Assembly (NCBI GenBank): GCA_020650975.1
Contig: JAIPMN010000807.1
Coordinates: forward strand, 1-31,584
Direction of reading: 5' to 3'
DNA length: 31,584 nucleotides
From: Apostichopus californicus
Taxonomy: Eukaryota; Echinodermata; Holothuroidea; Aspidochirotida; Stichopodidae
In this document: positions 23,101 through 29,412 of the stretch, in pieces
Numbering within the stretch: the first letter of the stretch is position 1
How the letters are laid out: each line of letters begins with the position of its first letter
Position numbers and translations under genes: made by a program
Notes under the pieces: generated by a model
The model's database searches: none
What the model was told of the DNA's origin: nothing
The model's input: the letters and a program-made list of their open reading frames with translations, nothing else

Positions 23101-23615
23101 ATTGCAAATTGTCAAATTGCTACACAGATGCACAGATTTATAGCTGTTTCTTATAGCAGTGTTCATCTCTCTCAACATACCCATATGCTAAGCATTCTAA
23201 GGCAACTTAAAACTGCCTTCCAGCCTGTTCAGGCAAATTGTTATCTGTTACTTTCTGCTTAACCATCTAGGTGCCAGATTATTACCGAGTCATCAAGAGG
23301 CCAATGGACTTTTCCACCATGCAGAGTAAAGTAACAACCATGCAGTATGCGACTCCTGTGGAGTTTATCGCTGATCTGCGTCTCATTTTCACCAATTGCC
23401 AGCAGTACAATCGCTATCAGAGCTACGAGGCCAAGAAAGGCCGAAAAGTGTGGGCCTTCTTAGAACAGAGGGTAGAAGAGCTTGGACTTCAGACGGAGGT
23501 TGCTGTCAACAAACGAAAAGATCTGTCGCCGTCGCCCTCTGGTGACACAGAGGACAGGCGCAGCAGTGGAGAAAGAAAGAGAGCTCGCCGTAAGAAGGTC
23601 ATCACAGACGTTTAG
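1883..23615 (+). CDS. BAZ1A: ACF1/BAZ1A-like chromatin remodelling subunit, 18 exons, 5'-partial
   Basis: Joined exons: 1883-2139, 2465-2560, 2770-2908, 3537-3689, 6082-6177, 6966-7190, 7581-7746, 8323-9661, 10534-10724, 10999-11156, 11457-11546, 12163-12404, 13120-13655, 16714-16908, 20899-21089, 21556-21909, 22666-22826, 23271-23615. All introns are GT...AG and every phase closes, giving about 1643 codons to a TAG stop. Domain order is DDT, WHIM1, WHIM2/WSD, WAKZ-type, PHD1, PHD2, PHD3, bromodomain. BAZ1A/ACF1 is the nuclear partner of ISWI (SMARCA5) in ACF and CHRAC, which space nucleosomes during replication and repression. BAZ1A is preferred over BAZ1B because of the FGDALM..EFL DDT core, the SLSQVFLHLSTLEQSILWSK stretch before PHD1 and the C-terminal bromodomain. 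The WAC domain must be upstream of the window. Human BAZ1A is about 1556 residues in full, so this orthologue is clearly longer. Exon limits are inferred from reading frame and splice signals without transcript data. Confidence 0.92.
2140..2464 (+). other. intron 1 of the visible gene
   Basis: Ordinary intron of 325 bases between gtaggc and ttcaacag. No repeat or conserved element is seen in it. Confidence 0.75.
2465..2560 (+). CDS. BAZ1A: BAZ1A-like exon: linker ending in the WNKPREDLECDDLK motif
   Basis: A symmetric 96-nt, phase 0-0 exon of 32 residues. It begins EREHLRLEKQKLEEF and ends WNKPREDLECDDLK. The 'W.KPREDLECDD' signature is characteristic of ACF1/BAZ1A directly before the DDT domain. 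Acceptor ttcaacag, donor ttgaag|gtaaga. Confidence 0.93.
2770..2908 (+). CDS. BAZ1A: BAZ1A-like exon: first half of the DDT domain
   Basis: Encodes DLPKPNPVKCKIPQ, then LFGDALMLMEFLFSFGDQL and the acidic EEFPEGITL. These are the DDT helices that, with the neighbouring WHIM motifs, bind ISWI-family ATPases. Acceptor tgtctgcag is strong. The donor cttg|gttcgt is weak (GTTCGT), but it is the only GT that joins in frame to the next exon, giving ...ITLETIEEAL. Phase out is 1. Confidence 0.93.
2909..3536 (+). other. intron 3
   Basis: 628-base intron from the weak donor GTTCGT to acceptor ctctctttcag. It has no recognisable repeat or gene. An open frame at 2997-3254 is not conserved with any domain I recognise and lacks splice context. 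Confidence 0.7.
3537..3689 (+). CDS. BAZ1A: BAZ1A-like exon: second half of DDT and acidic tail
   Basis: A 153-nt symmetric phase 1-1 exon. It encodes ETIEEALFSHQVDGALYDLL, KLLLSSIFHLQ and an acidic EEEEDEKVDLKEH stretch, corresponding to the last DDT helices of BAZ1A. The donor attag|gtcggt is poor, with C at +3. It lies 7 nt before the 44-bp minisatellite that fills the next intron. Confidence 0.92.
3743..4356. mobile_element. non-autonomous hAT-like element (3751-4348) with its 8-bp target duplication
   Basis: The element is 598 bp. Its left end is caggggcgtagcga and its right end is the exact reverse complement, giving 14-bp terminal inverted repeats. It is flanked by catacaca at 3743-3750 and at 4349-4356. 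Removing the element and one copy of the 8-mer restores a normal minisatellite unit, which shows that this is an insertion. An 8-bp duplication and CAGGGG ends are typical of hAT transposons. There is no transposase frame, so it must have been mobilised in trans. A G-run/C-run block beside the right end (gggggggtgt...acaccccccc) adds subterminal hairpin potential. Confidence 0.9.
3801..4158. repeat. three tandem ~112-125-bp units inside the hAT-like element
   Basis: The phrase gccga(t/c)ggatctggaag starts units at about 3801, 3926 and 4038. Each continues with gtggtgactgaaatgggg, a variable G-rich stretch, gttttgaaac(g/a)tcctta and gatgcaatctggtgcatatt. Units differ mostly in the G-rich part. 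Internal tandem repeats of this kind are common in non-autonomous DNA elements. Confidence 0.9.
6082..6177 (+). CDS. BAZ1A: BAZ1A-like exon between DDT and WHIM1
   Basis: A 96-nt phase 1-1 exon encoding (G)DLAEILNEDDPTYAALSN and a following ALIWSQIHQ. It corresponds to the BAZ1A segment between the DDT tail and the WHIM1 motif (ending in WPQLHQG in human). Acceptor catcatttcag, donor catcaag|gtaaac. Confidence 0.9.
6178..6965 (+). other. intron 5
   Basis: 788 bases of AT-rich intron between gtaaac and tgcatcatcag. Apart from a short G-rich run near 6335-6365 I see no repeat, gene or conserved motif. Confidence 0.7.
6966..7190 (+). CDS. BAZ1A: BAZ1A-like exon: WHIM1 motif
   Basis: A 225-nt phase 1-1 exon. 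It carries LESTTISEVLRLHLLASGAE, then ARWRYQQRGAYTFHDDPGLE and LRLKEPAILKALTNGNVYDL. This is the WHIM1/D-TOX region of BAZ1-type proteins, which packs with DDT and contacts ISWI and linker DNA. It aligns over its whole length with vertebrate BAZ1A (SEILRLHILASGA...YRYQKRGG...SVYDL). Confidence 0.94.
7191..7580 (+). other. intron 6
   Basis: 390 bases, donor cgcag|gtaaag, acceptor with a long pyrimidine tract (ctctttctcccc...tttctgttag). Nothing else is seen. Confidence 0.7.
7581..7746 (+). CDS. BAZ1A: BAZ1A-like exon: helical segment after WHIM1
   Basis: Encodes (D)SRMMIINTLCNQILSYVT, then IRDIIEESWDQWQVTKKEWK and a charged helix. This matches the BAZ1A block beginning EKMKILHALC and ending TRDFIEDYVDIL, in the ISWI-binding linker. 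The donor is attaa|gtaaga and phase out is 2. Confidence 0.9.
7747..8322 (+). other. intron 7
   Basis: 576 bases, AT-rich, ending in tcattccaacag. No repeats or genes are recognised. Confidence 0.7.
8323..9661 (+). CDS. BAZ1A: BAZ1A-like large exon: coiled linker, WHIM2/WSD motif, acidic linker, start of WAKZ-type motif
   Basis: The largest exon (1339 nt). It starts with a K/E-rich helix (YKRKLEERARTQFKVMEEHR). Next comes the WHIM2/WSD signature VGLDRIFRRYWIFQAVPGVF, with the invariant R-YWIF core, near 8693-8752. An acidic low-complexity stretch (about 8770-9290) follows and carries four psi-K-x-E SUMO-type motifs. It ends with VPWAYYHKSEELDALLGSLN, SRGFRERALK and LREAILDLEDRVWQGGLGII, matching the BAZ1A blocks after WSD (CEQLDQLIEALNSRG...DIEDRIYQG). 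Acceptor attccaacag, donor atcaag|gtagcg. Glu/Lys content is very high but the frame is open throughout. Confidence 0.94.
9662..10533 (+). other. intron 8
   Basis: 872-base intron, much of it occupied by the degenerate ~55-bp repeat annotated separately. No exon is seen between the donor gtagcg and the acceptor gctctgcag. Confidence 0.75.
9805..10395. repeat. degenerate ~55-bp tandem repeat in intron 8
   Basis: Successive segments share a loose pattern: 'ggcaaaaatggtat', 'gttggtaatggcagtt' and 'gctgtattcgaaaag'. Copies begin near 9807, 9908, 9963, 10017, 10073, 10120, 10174 and 10340. The match atgttggtaatggcattgtt near 10350 against acgttggtaatggcagttgt near 9821 is the clearest pair. Divergence is high, so unit limits are approximate. 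Confidence 0.55.
10534..10724 (+). CDS. BAZ1A: BAZ1A-like exon: WAKZ-type motif
   Basis: Continues from the preceding ...GLGIIK with VKDRVSWIAAIEQGSYDRQC and later KKSAALKMKDR. The 'W..A.E.G.Y' signature corresponds to IWRSALESGRYE of human BAZ1A. Acceptor gctctgcag, donor gatag|gtacgg, phase out 2. Confidence 0.88.
10999..11156 (+). CDS. BAZ1A: BAZ1A-like exon: Ser/Thr-rich linker and helix
   Basis: Encodes (R)ISELKRSETPTGSPSSTRCS, then TPTVTDNVVRDMACALLQIC and QGLHDKYLIKPL. It matches the BAZ1A block ASTPQSVSSVVHYLAMALFQ...IERRFLKAPL. The Ser/Thr/Pro-rich first half is a plausible phosphorylation region. Acceptor ctctgcag, donor actag|gtgaga. Confidence 0.88.
11157..11456 (+). other. intron 10 with a short GA repeat
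   Basis: 300-base intron. It contains a (GA)n microsatellite at about 11232-11249. The acceptor is ttgtgtcatcag. Nothing else is recognised. Confidence 0.7.
11457..11546 (+). CDS. BAZ1A: BAZ1A-like small exon: basic/acidic linker
   Basis: A 90-nt phase 1-1 exon encoding (G)IHEEVKRPGPRARKIVEK and then EEEEADKEKDE. It has no domain of its own. It is accepted because both splice sites (gtcatcag and gatgaag|gtatcg) and both phases join flanking BAZ1A exons without a break. Skipping it would keep the frame. Confidence 0.8.
11547..12162 (+). other. intron 11
   Basis: 616-base AT-rich intron ending ttggtcgcgtag. No repeats or genes were recognised. Confidence 0.7.
12163..12404 (+). CDS. BAZ1A: BAZ1A-like exon: pre-PHD helix and first part of PHD finger 1
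   Basis: Carries CWEESLMASSSLSQVFLHLS and TLEQSILWSKSILNA, the best conserved BAZ1A signature in the window. PHD1 then begins at 12306 with CRIC, followed by LLCDYCDRGHHMYC. This gives ligands 1-6 of a C4HC3 zinc finger; the last two Cys are in the next exon. The intron splits the finger after KPPLK, a common position in PHD genes. Acceptor gtcgcgtag, donor ctaaag|gttcga. Confidence 0.95.
12405..13119 (+). other. intron 12, splitting PHD finger 1
   Basis: 715-base intron with a TTCATGATAT repeat cluster (12841-12902) and otherwise plain AT-rich sequence. Acceptor gtttaccttacag. Confidence 0.75.
12841..12902. repeat. TTCATGATAT short tandem cluster
   Basis: Four exact copies of ttcatgatat begin at 12841, 12858, 12870 and 12881, and a fifth partial copy begins at 12893. 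Spacing is 11-17 bp. The core TCATGA is itself palindromic, so the RNA or single strand could fold. No function is evident. Confidence 0.8.
13120..13655 (+). CDS. BAZ1A: BAZ1A-like exon: end of PHD1, 79-residue acidic tract, basic linker
   Basis: NVPKGDWFCKDC completes PHD1 (last Cys at 13153-13155). A short basic RAPRKTRRK patch follows. Codons 13207-13443 then encode about 79 residues that are almost all Asp or Glu, with a few Ser and Gly. After this comes a Lys/Arg/Gly-rich linker with RRGRAKAKP and APRGRRGGGGRR, which loosely resembles AT-hooks but lacks the GRP core. The exon must end at 13655 on a consensus donor GTGAGT; reading through would hit TGA at once. Human BAZ1A also has an acidic region after its PHD finger, but this one is denser. 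Confidence 0.93.
13656..16713 (+). other. intron 13
   Basis: 3058-base intron. It holds a C-run at about 14743-14755, short purine-rich G runs around 15670-15722, and otherwise AT-rich unique-looking sequence. The phases on both sides match exactly, so no intervening coding exon is needed. Open frames here (such as 13656-14254) have no splice or domain support. Confidence 0.7.
16714..16908 (+). CDS. BAZ1A: BAZ1A-like cassette exon: PHD finger 2
   Basis: A 195-nt exon, phase 2 in and 2 out, so it can be skipped in frame. It encodes DLNESTILTSKEAYY and then a complete PHD-type C4HC3 finger at 16763-16885: C-YI-C, then C-IG-C, H-LG-C, and W-C-C-DT-C. The C2-C3 spacer is short (RHGGQLLR), as in PHD3. 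PHD fingers read histone H3 tails or pack as structural modules; this one lacks the acidic patch typical of H3K4me0 readers. Acceptor tcacccctgtag, donor gaagg|gtaaaa. Confidence 0.88.
19149..20036. repeat. tandem duplication of a ~464-bp unit in intron 14
   Basis: Copy A (19149-19612) and copy B (19613-20036) share, in order, tgtgcaagtttgatatgatg, ttctctcgttacaatccttg, ggctaatacctgtcgcaca, tcaggaggatgggaa, ttcttgcgatacctgataag and ttgcaaatgaatgatgtcaa-like blocks at high identity. Differences are scattered substitutions plus a length change in the internal 19-bp repeat. This is a recent local duplication with no coding content. Confidence 0.93.
19238..19332. repeat. 19-bp repeat, five copies, inside duplication copy A
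   Basis: Alternating units tacatatcctctaatgatg and tacatatcctctagtgaca are arranged as two 38-bp dimers followed by a fifth unit that leads into the shared flank. Copy B of the duplication keeps only about two diverged units (near 19699-19750). The array therefore expanded in A or shrank in B after duplication. Confidence 0.9.
20899..21089 (+). CDS. BAZ1A: BAZ1A-like exon: PHD finger 3
   Basis: Encodes EAADTSQHGAI and then a complete C4HC3 finger at 20933-21058: C-VE-C, GHGGKLIF, C-ST-C, H-LG-C, then RPPLTRMPRKDWQC-NE-C. The spacing and the HGG-L...C..C....HLGC pattern are shared with PHD2. The finger is intact, with every ligand present. Acceptor ggcctattttcag, donor ttgcag|gtaaga. Confidence 0.9.
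21090..21555 (+). other. intron 15
   Basis: 466-base intron with a purine-rich stretch (gagagagaccctaaaagaga, about 21340-21375). No other feature is seen. Acceptor accaatgtcag. Confidence 0.7.
21556..21909 (+). CDS. BAZ1A: BAZ1A-like exon: basic/acidic linker before the bromodomain
   Basis: A 354-nt phase 1-1 exon of about 118 residues with no domain. It has Arg/Lys-rich clusters (RGSRHSRRK, RPIRGKKRTR, SRKKS) suited to nuclear localisation or DNA contact, an acidic EEDADTEEEEEA patch, and the segment EVHTVQVDEEITLNISDDGT. It lies where human BAZ1A has its long basic linker. Acceptor and donor (ctatcg|gtaggt) and phases fit. It could be skipped in frame. Confidence 0.85.
21910..22665 (+). 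other. intron 16
   Basis: 756-base intron containing an adjoining C-run and A-run (about 22205-22223). No recognised gene or dispersed repeat. Acceptor attactcaacag. Confidence 0.7.
22666..22826 (+). CDS. BAZ1A: BAZ1A-like exon: start of the bromodomain
   Basis: A Ser/Arg-rich lead (SPETTSSNRRRSSTTGRGSS) is followed by the bromodomain Z helix HQLGQCEQLLKELVRHAD and the shelf AGPFMVPVSKKT. In human BAZ1A the shelf is WPF; here the Trp position is Gly. Donor aagacg|gtaagt, phase 0. Confidence 0.93.
22827..23270 (+). other. intron 17, splitting the bromodomain ZA loop
   Basis: 444-base intron with a short (TG)n run near 23009-23027. Acceptor ttaaccatctag. Nothing else is seen. Confidence 0.7.
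23271..23615 (+). CDS. BAZ1A: BAZ1A-like terminal exon: bromodomain core and C-terminus
   Basis: Starts VPDYYRVIKRPMDFSTM (ZA loop with the conserved Tyr) and continues LRLIFTNCQQYN. The acetyl-lysine-anchoring Asn is at 23409-23411. The gatekeeper position six residues later is Glu (23427-23429), as in human BAZ1A. After the C helix (WAFLEQRVEELGL) come about 35 basic, Ser-rich residues ending RARRKKVITDV and a TAG stop. The bromodomain is complete and in frame with the preceding exon. Confidence 0.95.
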   Translation: MPDYYRVIKRPMDFSTMQSKVTTMQYATPVEFIADLRLIFTNCQQYNRYQSYEAKKGRKVWAFLEQRVEELGLQTEVAVNKRKDLSPSPSGDTEDRRSSGERKRARRKKVITDV

Positions 23616-23990
23616 ACCAGTACTGCATATGGAGAATTACTTACCGGTGAGCGACCAAACAACTTGAGACATTCTAGCACACTTCATATTGTGTGAAGTC
23701 TTGATTTGTAGCTGAACTCTGCTACACTGATTTAGCCACAGTACTGAATGGGATCTGCGATGAAAGTAAACGTGAACTATCACAAAACAGAAGTAGAACC
23801 GGGAAAAGCAAAGAGTATTCAGGTCATTGGAAACTACCTATGAATAATATGTGTGTAAGGCATGGAAACGTGATGGAAAAAGACTGCGCAAATGCTGTGA
23901 GAGTATATATATCAAGACATGTTTGCAAGCAGACCCTGGTTAACATGTATGCATTGTTTTGAAGATGGAATTTAAAAAATAAAAAAATGA
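23616..23990 (+). other. minimal 3' UTR of the BAZ1A-like gene
   Basis: Non-coding sequence from the stop to the first AATAAA. The true end is uncertain, because further AATAAA motifs occur at 25011-25016, 25449-25454 and 26256-26261 in similar AT-rich sequence. Confidence 0.5.
23978..23983 (+). promoter_or_regulatory. candidate polyadenylation signal AATAAA
   Basis: First exact AATAAA downstream of the stop codon, about 365 nt away, within an A-rich run. Its use is inferred only from position. Confidence 0.4.
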
Positions 23991-26900
23991 TTTGATAGAT
24001 GGATGGATGGACGAACCTTCTATAAGTGTAACTTGTAAACAATTTTTTACTATCGTTGGAGGCTCAGGTGTTATCAGATGTAAATATTGTGACATTTGCA
24101 TCATCAAATGGCCGCTATTGACTCTTTAAGGGTTTTACCTCACTTGTGATTCGTCAACTAGCCTGCCAGATGGTACACCTCCTTGGTTAAGTCTCTGATC
24201 GTTACTGTCTGTGATATTTGTGTCCGGGGAAAGGGCTGAAGTATAGAGTCCTTCATACCAAATTATGACTTCCATATGGACTCTCAGGGAATTTTCATAT
24301 TTCATGTTTATCAAATATTGTCTAGTAATGTACTCAATTTACAGCAAAATTTAAATAGTTTGAATTTTTGTGTTATAGAAACTACTCAAGTGGTGATTCT
24401 ACAGCATTTGACTCATGTGGCTTTGAAGCGTGGTTTATACTTACAAACTTGTGCTCTAAAATTAGGAGAAAGGTAACACTCAGTCTATGAGGTGACTGGT
24501 GAGGGTATTGAACTACATAGTGTTGCATGGTTTGATGTGATATGTAAACCAAGAAGATTTTGTGTGATGGAAAGTAGAAGTGGGCAGTCTGTCACTACAA
24601 AATTTAATTTGCAGTTTGTTGTAGTAGGTTTGAAGAAAGATGGATTTATTATAAAACCTTAGAATATATTATACGTTTCGTTTATGCAGCCTCAAAAGCT
24701 TTCAGACAAGATATTTAGTTATCTCATAGATGGGGCTCAAGTTTTATAAAATCACCCGTATACAGTTATGAGATGTAGCTGAGACAATAAGAAACTTATT
24801 GATGCTTTATCTCAGTGAGGTGAAAGAAAAATTACAGCAGCTTTTGCAAATATTTTGATTGAGTTTAGTAACAGTCAATTCTATAGAGGTGGATTGAAAA
24901 CTTGCAGTGTTATAATTCTGCAGGTTCATTCTCCCCAATATCAGGCAATCACACTGAGGTTACTCATAAACGACAACCTAATGTCTTATTATAATAATTA
25001 AACATTCAGCAATAAATAGCAATGATATTCCAAATGTGTTTATTAACACAGTAGACTTCTTACTTGTTTATGTTTGTATAGCAGTCTTAAGGTTTCTGTT
25101 TGTGTCCGAAGACTTCAATTATGTATGAATGAAAAAGACAGATGTTATGTGCTGAAATCAACAAGAGTGTAACATAGGATATAATCCAATGCCTGCCAAG
25201 TCTTTAGCAATTTGCAGTGCATCACAGAATTTGCTTGAGAACACAACATTTGCATAATTTCTTTCAATTTGTGTGTTGGTGGGGCAGATGTCGTAACTCT
25301 AGGGTAAATAGGTAATGAAACAAGTTATAAAGACAAACCTTGATTGTTTTCACATAGAAAGCGTCAACTGGATCTGAGTTGGAGTTAATCCAAGGACACT
25401 ATTAGCATTTCGTTGAAGGATTAAGTGGATCTAAAATCTATAAGTCTAAATAAAAATGGTAATAATGTTTTTTTCTTTTGTACAGGAAGTTTCATATGTA
25501 GTTTCTTGAGGAAGTAAGTGCTACTGGAAATATGATCCTTTGCCTAAGTTTTTTTTTTTTTTTGTGCACTATATGCTTCCATTTCTAGAAGAAACAGAAA
25601 ACACTAGAATCCAATGCCAACTGAATGCTGCAAACAGCAGCTCGCCTAGCGAGGATCAAAAGTAGTGTTGGTTCACCCATCTTCATCATTTGAGAAAAGA
25701 GCAACATTAGCATATATTATGTTAACTGCTGCATTAAAAGCCCTCATTATACAGGACTTGAAAGGCATATTTTATTTGTGGGCCTTTTCATCACATTCAG
25801 CGGTTGTCTTAATAAAAAAAATAGGGTCTGTGTGTGTGTGTCTATGTTGGGTAGGATGGAGCACATATTCATGCCGCCACACACAAATGGAACATGACAT
25901 ACTTTTATTTCCGTTTGCAGCTTCTGGAAACTGTTTTTCCATTGTACCATGGTTTATAAGCTTGAATAAGAGGACCTTCTTCTGCATTTTAAAAATCTAC
26001 TAGATTACCAACAACTTCTTCACTTTTTTTCAAAACACTTATCAATTTACTCTTTCCTATACATTTTTACTTTAAAAAGCCTGACCACTGCTGTACCTAT
26101 ATCTTTCATTGATAAGGGATTACTTCAAGAAAGCTAAACATAGTTGTCCCTTTTTAGAAGGATATGCAATATTGTAGATTTAATTTTGCATGGCAAAGGT
26201 TACATTTTTCTAATAGATTGTAAAACTAGTCAAGGTGTAAACTAGTAATGTGAGAAATAAACAAATGCCAGTCTTGGTATGCAATATGATGGAGTAATAT
26301 TGGGGTAATGGTGGATGGGAGGGGAGAGAGGGAGGGAGGGAGGGAGGGGGAATTTGGCTGAGCAAGAAGAAGAAGAAACAAGGTTAGACATGAATGATGG
26401 TATATTTAGATTATGAAATGTTCACATTGTAAGATATTGTTTAATACATTTTTCTTTCCTTTTTTTTTTCTTTTTCATTATTTTCATTTCATTGAAGTCA
26501 TTTTTCATGAGAATTACAAACATTGAGAATGTTGAAAAGAGAACTAATAGAGAGGATCTGAAAATGTTATGCATTGTCTCTCAGGGGAAATTATTTTCTT
26601 TGTATTATTTCCACTAATACATGACTTGAATATCGCTAACAACATAATAGAAAGTGTAACCAGGGATTATTTGCTACTTAGATATCGCAAAATCGCCGTC
26701 AAGCATACTCAAAACCATTGACACTGGCTTTAAAAAAGGACAACTAACTCGGGCAAATCATTCCATTTATTCACACCCCTCTGAGAATTGAAATTCTTAC
26801 AAACATTTAATCTAGTGCAAGCTTTCTGCAACTTAACCGCGTGCGGCCATCTGAAAAAGTTAACTTTCCGTTGCTTGCAAGTGACGTTTTGTTCGTGTCG

Positions 26901-28097
26901 CTACAATATGCAGACAGTACAGTAACGAAACGTGATACCTTGTTATCTTTAGCTGGTCCTGAGTTGTCCATCGCTGTATTGTTTGTACACTGTGCTGTGG
27001 GTATTGACCACAGCTGTAGGCCTATGTACTGACTGTACACTAGTGTCTAATTACCGATGGTAGCAAGCTGTGTGTGTGTGTATTTTCTGGGATCGATGGT
27101 GGTGTGTAACACTTCTTGTACACCTCATTCGAAACTAGATTAGATTACCCGCATTTGACGTTTCTATTTGCGCGAGTCTTCACACCCTTTAAGACGATGA
27201 AGTGAATCCTACCCTTGAAAAATACCCTCATAAACCCACTTAATGCTTAATCATCAATACAAAGGAAAATCTTGCTGGAATCAAATGCCCTCGGAACTTT
27301 TTAACTACAGGTTGATGAGATTTGAGAATCCGGACCCTCTCATGATAGCAAATATCCTTCGATGAGTGAATTGACCTTCCTCTTCTTTAGAAAAGTAAGG
27401 ATTCCAAACCTGAAAATAGTATTTTCAAGATGAGGCCTTTCCAACTGCTTATACAATCTAACACCAATTTCCAATTGTATCTCAATGAAAGGGGACGTAA
27501 GTTATAATCTTTGACCGTTTCATACCATTTGGCCTTTTCCAGAAGTTGAAAACTGGCCACATCATCACAGTTCAGTTGAAATGAAGATAAGCAAAATGCT
27601 TCCCAGGGAAAGTAAATAAACACTGACAAGGCCAAAGCGGACCCGATCATATTGTGAATAACTGAAACTGATCGAAGTGGATACTGCATCGAAAAATGTT
27701 CACAAAATGATACTGTTATAATTAGATCGTCTTTGTTTACTTGTGAACAGATTTGGGAGAGTTACTTTTGGACTAGCCTGGGGTTCTTTGTGTTGAAGCA
27801 GTGGAGGTGCTGATGATGATACAGGTGAGATTTGTCAGTGAACTTGAAGATACGTGCAGTTCGAACATACCCTGGTGTAAGATTTATCTGGTGTTTGGTA
27901 GGCGACAGTTTTAACACTAACAGAAATGAGCAGTTAACAAATGTGTGAATTGTTGAAAATCAACTGTTTTTTAAGTCCCGTAAGATTGGTTATTTTGCCA
28001 AACCGTCAGCTACTGTAAGCCTACAGTAATGTAGCAAATTTATTCCTTTGACAATGCAAGAGATAGAGTTGTTTTTAATAATCATTGAACCCAGCTC
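23991..28097. other. intergenic stretch (possibly extended 3' UTR)
   Basis: AT-rich, with no coding frame that has codon or domain support. Items seen: a GATG run (about 23996-24011), T-run (25550-25562), TG run (25828-25840) and a purine G/A tract (about 26315-26350). A slightly CpG-richer part (about 26690-27190) could hold a promoter for the downstream gene, but no clear core element is visible. A possible donor acag|gtgaga at 27823 might mark an untranslated exon; this is unproven. Confidence 0.45.
26315..26350. repeat. GGGA-type purine microsatellite
   Basis: Run of gggagggagggaggg with flanking GA and GGGG blocks, about 36 nt of pure G/A. It has G-quadruplex or triplex potential on this strand. 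Confidence 0.8.
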
Positions 28098-28169
28098 TCC
28101 CATATGGTCTAGTGGTTAGGATCCGGCGCTTTCACCGCCGTGGCCCGGGTTCGATTCCCGGTATGGGAA
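28098..28169 (+). tRNA. tRNA-Glu (anticodon TTC)
   Basis: The 72-nt gene folds as a full cloverleaf. The acceptor stem TCCCATA pairs with TATGGGA and A is the discriminator base. The anticodon stem CGGCG/CGCCG closes the loop CTTTCAC, with anticodon TTC at 28131-28133. The T arm is CCCGGGTTCGATTCCCGG-like. Box A (TGGTCTAGTGG, 28105-28115) and box B (GGTTCGATTCC) are intact, CCA is not encoded, and a run of nine T (28174-28182) gives the Pol III terminator. The sequence is close to metazoan tRNA-Glu, so the gene looks functional. Confidence 0.96.
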
Positions 28170-28173
28170 CACA

Positions 28174-28182
28174 TTTTTTTTT
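28174..28182 (+). terminator. Pol III T-run terminator of tRNA-Glu
   Basis: Nine consecutive T starting five bases after the tRNA 3' end, a standard RNA polymerase III stop. Confidence 0.85.
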
Positions 28183-28187
28183 ACTCG

Positions 28188-28842
28188 TCTCTGCAACCTT
28201 CTTAAACATTGTCTTGAAGCTGCTAAAAGAGGTAGGGTTTTAGGTATGATCAAGAGGAACTTCAGTTTTCTGAAAGAGGACATCATAGTTAGGCTTTATA
28301 AGCAGTTGGTTAGGCCTCATCTGGAATATGCTGTGCAGGCTTAGAACCCATATTTTGCTAAGGATAAGGAAGTACTTGAAAAGGTCCAGATGAGGGCTAC
28401 TAGGATGATTAGTTCCTTAAAGAGTGTTCCTTATTACAGGCGGTTACAACTGTTGAATCTCACCACACTGGAGCTTCGGAGGTTACATGGGGACTTGATT
28501 CAGATTGTGTATGGTTTTGACAATTTATCCTTTACCGACTTTTTCATGTTTGCTAACAGTAGTTGTACCAGAGGTCATTGTCTTAAACTCCAAAAGTCAC
28601 ATAGTAGGATTAATATTCGGCATAACTTTTTTCTAATAGGGTTGTGAATGAGTGGAACAGTTTGCCTGAGAAAGTTGTACTTGCAAGTATTGTCAATGGG
28701 TTTAAGAATGCTTTGGACAAGCACTTTAAGCATTGTAATCGAGTCTGAGTTTTGGTGTCTTCAGTTTTTTTCTCTCTCTATAGGGTCCTTGATGGGGACT
28801 TAAGTGTCCCTCCTGATCCTTTTTTCTACTAAACTAAACTAA
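28188..28842 (+). pseudogene. 5'-truncated, decayed CR1-like non-LTR retrotransposon, reverse transcriptase C-terminus
   Basis: Translation shows the end of a non-LTR reverse transcriptase: LEAAKRGRVLGMIKRNFSF, LYKQLVRPHLEYAVQ, VQMRATRMISSLKSVPYYRR, LELRRLHGDLIQIVYGF, then RGHCLKL and NEWNSLPEKVV. It is broken by an in-frame TAG at 28342-28344, where relatives have Trp, and by a frameshift near 28630. The frame closes with TGA at 28746-28748. A tail of three ACTAA units (28828-28842) fits the short 3' repeats of CR1/L2-type elements. Only the 3' end is present, as usual for truncated insertions. Confidence 0.88.
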
Positions 28843-29412
28843 GTTGCATGAAGGAAATCATTGCTCATATGCGGTCATGTAATTGTTATTTTTTGTACAT
28901 CTCAGCTTAAAGATCTGCTTTATTGGCTCCAATTATAGCCGCGCAGGCTATAGCTAGGAAAGTTTGGTGATTACGTAATCGACCTGCCACGGCCGTAAAT
29001 TGACCTCATGCTCAACAATTAGCCTGCATATAGCTTCTTAACACCATTAGCCTCTTTGTGTAAACACTGTGTGGAAACATGTTCATGTCTATAGTGTAGT
29101 ATAAATCATATACACAAAGACCCTCATACAAGAACAAATATGTGGCAGGTGTTGCAGACTAATTGGTAAAGAGAGGTCATTTTTTGTAATCTCAAGAAAC
29201 ATTTTATGATGGCGTGCTACTGTATAGTCTACACAGCAGACCACGGTAGCCTTATCTACATACTGTACAGTACCAGCATGTACAGTATGAGTAGAGGAAT
29301 AACTTATCTGCCACCAAACATCAATTAATTATATATGTCTAATTATATATCTAGGCTTACTTTGGTTTCTGTACGTTATTAATACTACTTAACTTTGCTC
29401 TTTTGTCTTTAG
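28843..29412. other. stretch before the second gene
   Basis: 570 bases, AT-rich, with small palindromic bits such as tgtacagtaccagcatgtaca near 29265-29285. It ends in the candidate acceptor cttttgtctttag at 29412. It may be an intron following an untranslated first exon. No coding sequence is recognised. Confidence 0.5.

Noticed and set aside
27387..27689. 100-codon minus-strand open frame
   Set aside because: I could not match it to any domain or retroelement block. There is no start context or neighbouring exon, so I did not annotate it.
28080..28863. Possible target-site duplication aatcattg around the tRNA and retrotransposon
   Set aside because: The 8-mers at 28080-28087 and 28856-28863 lie 10 and 13 bases away from the element boundaries and are AT-rich. 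A true duplication should abut the ends, so chance is likelier.
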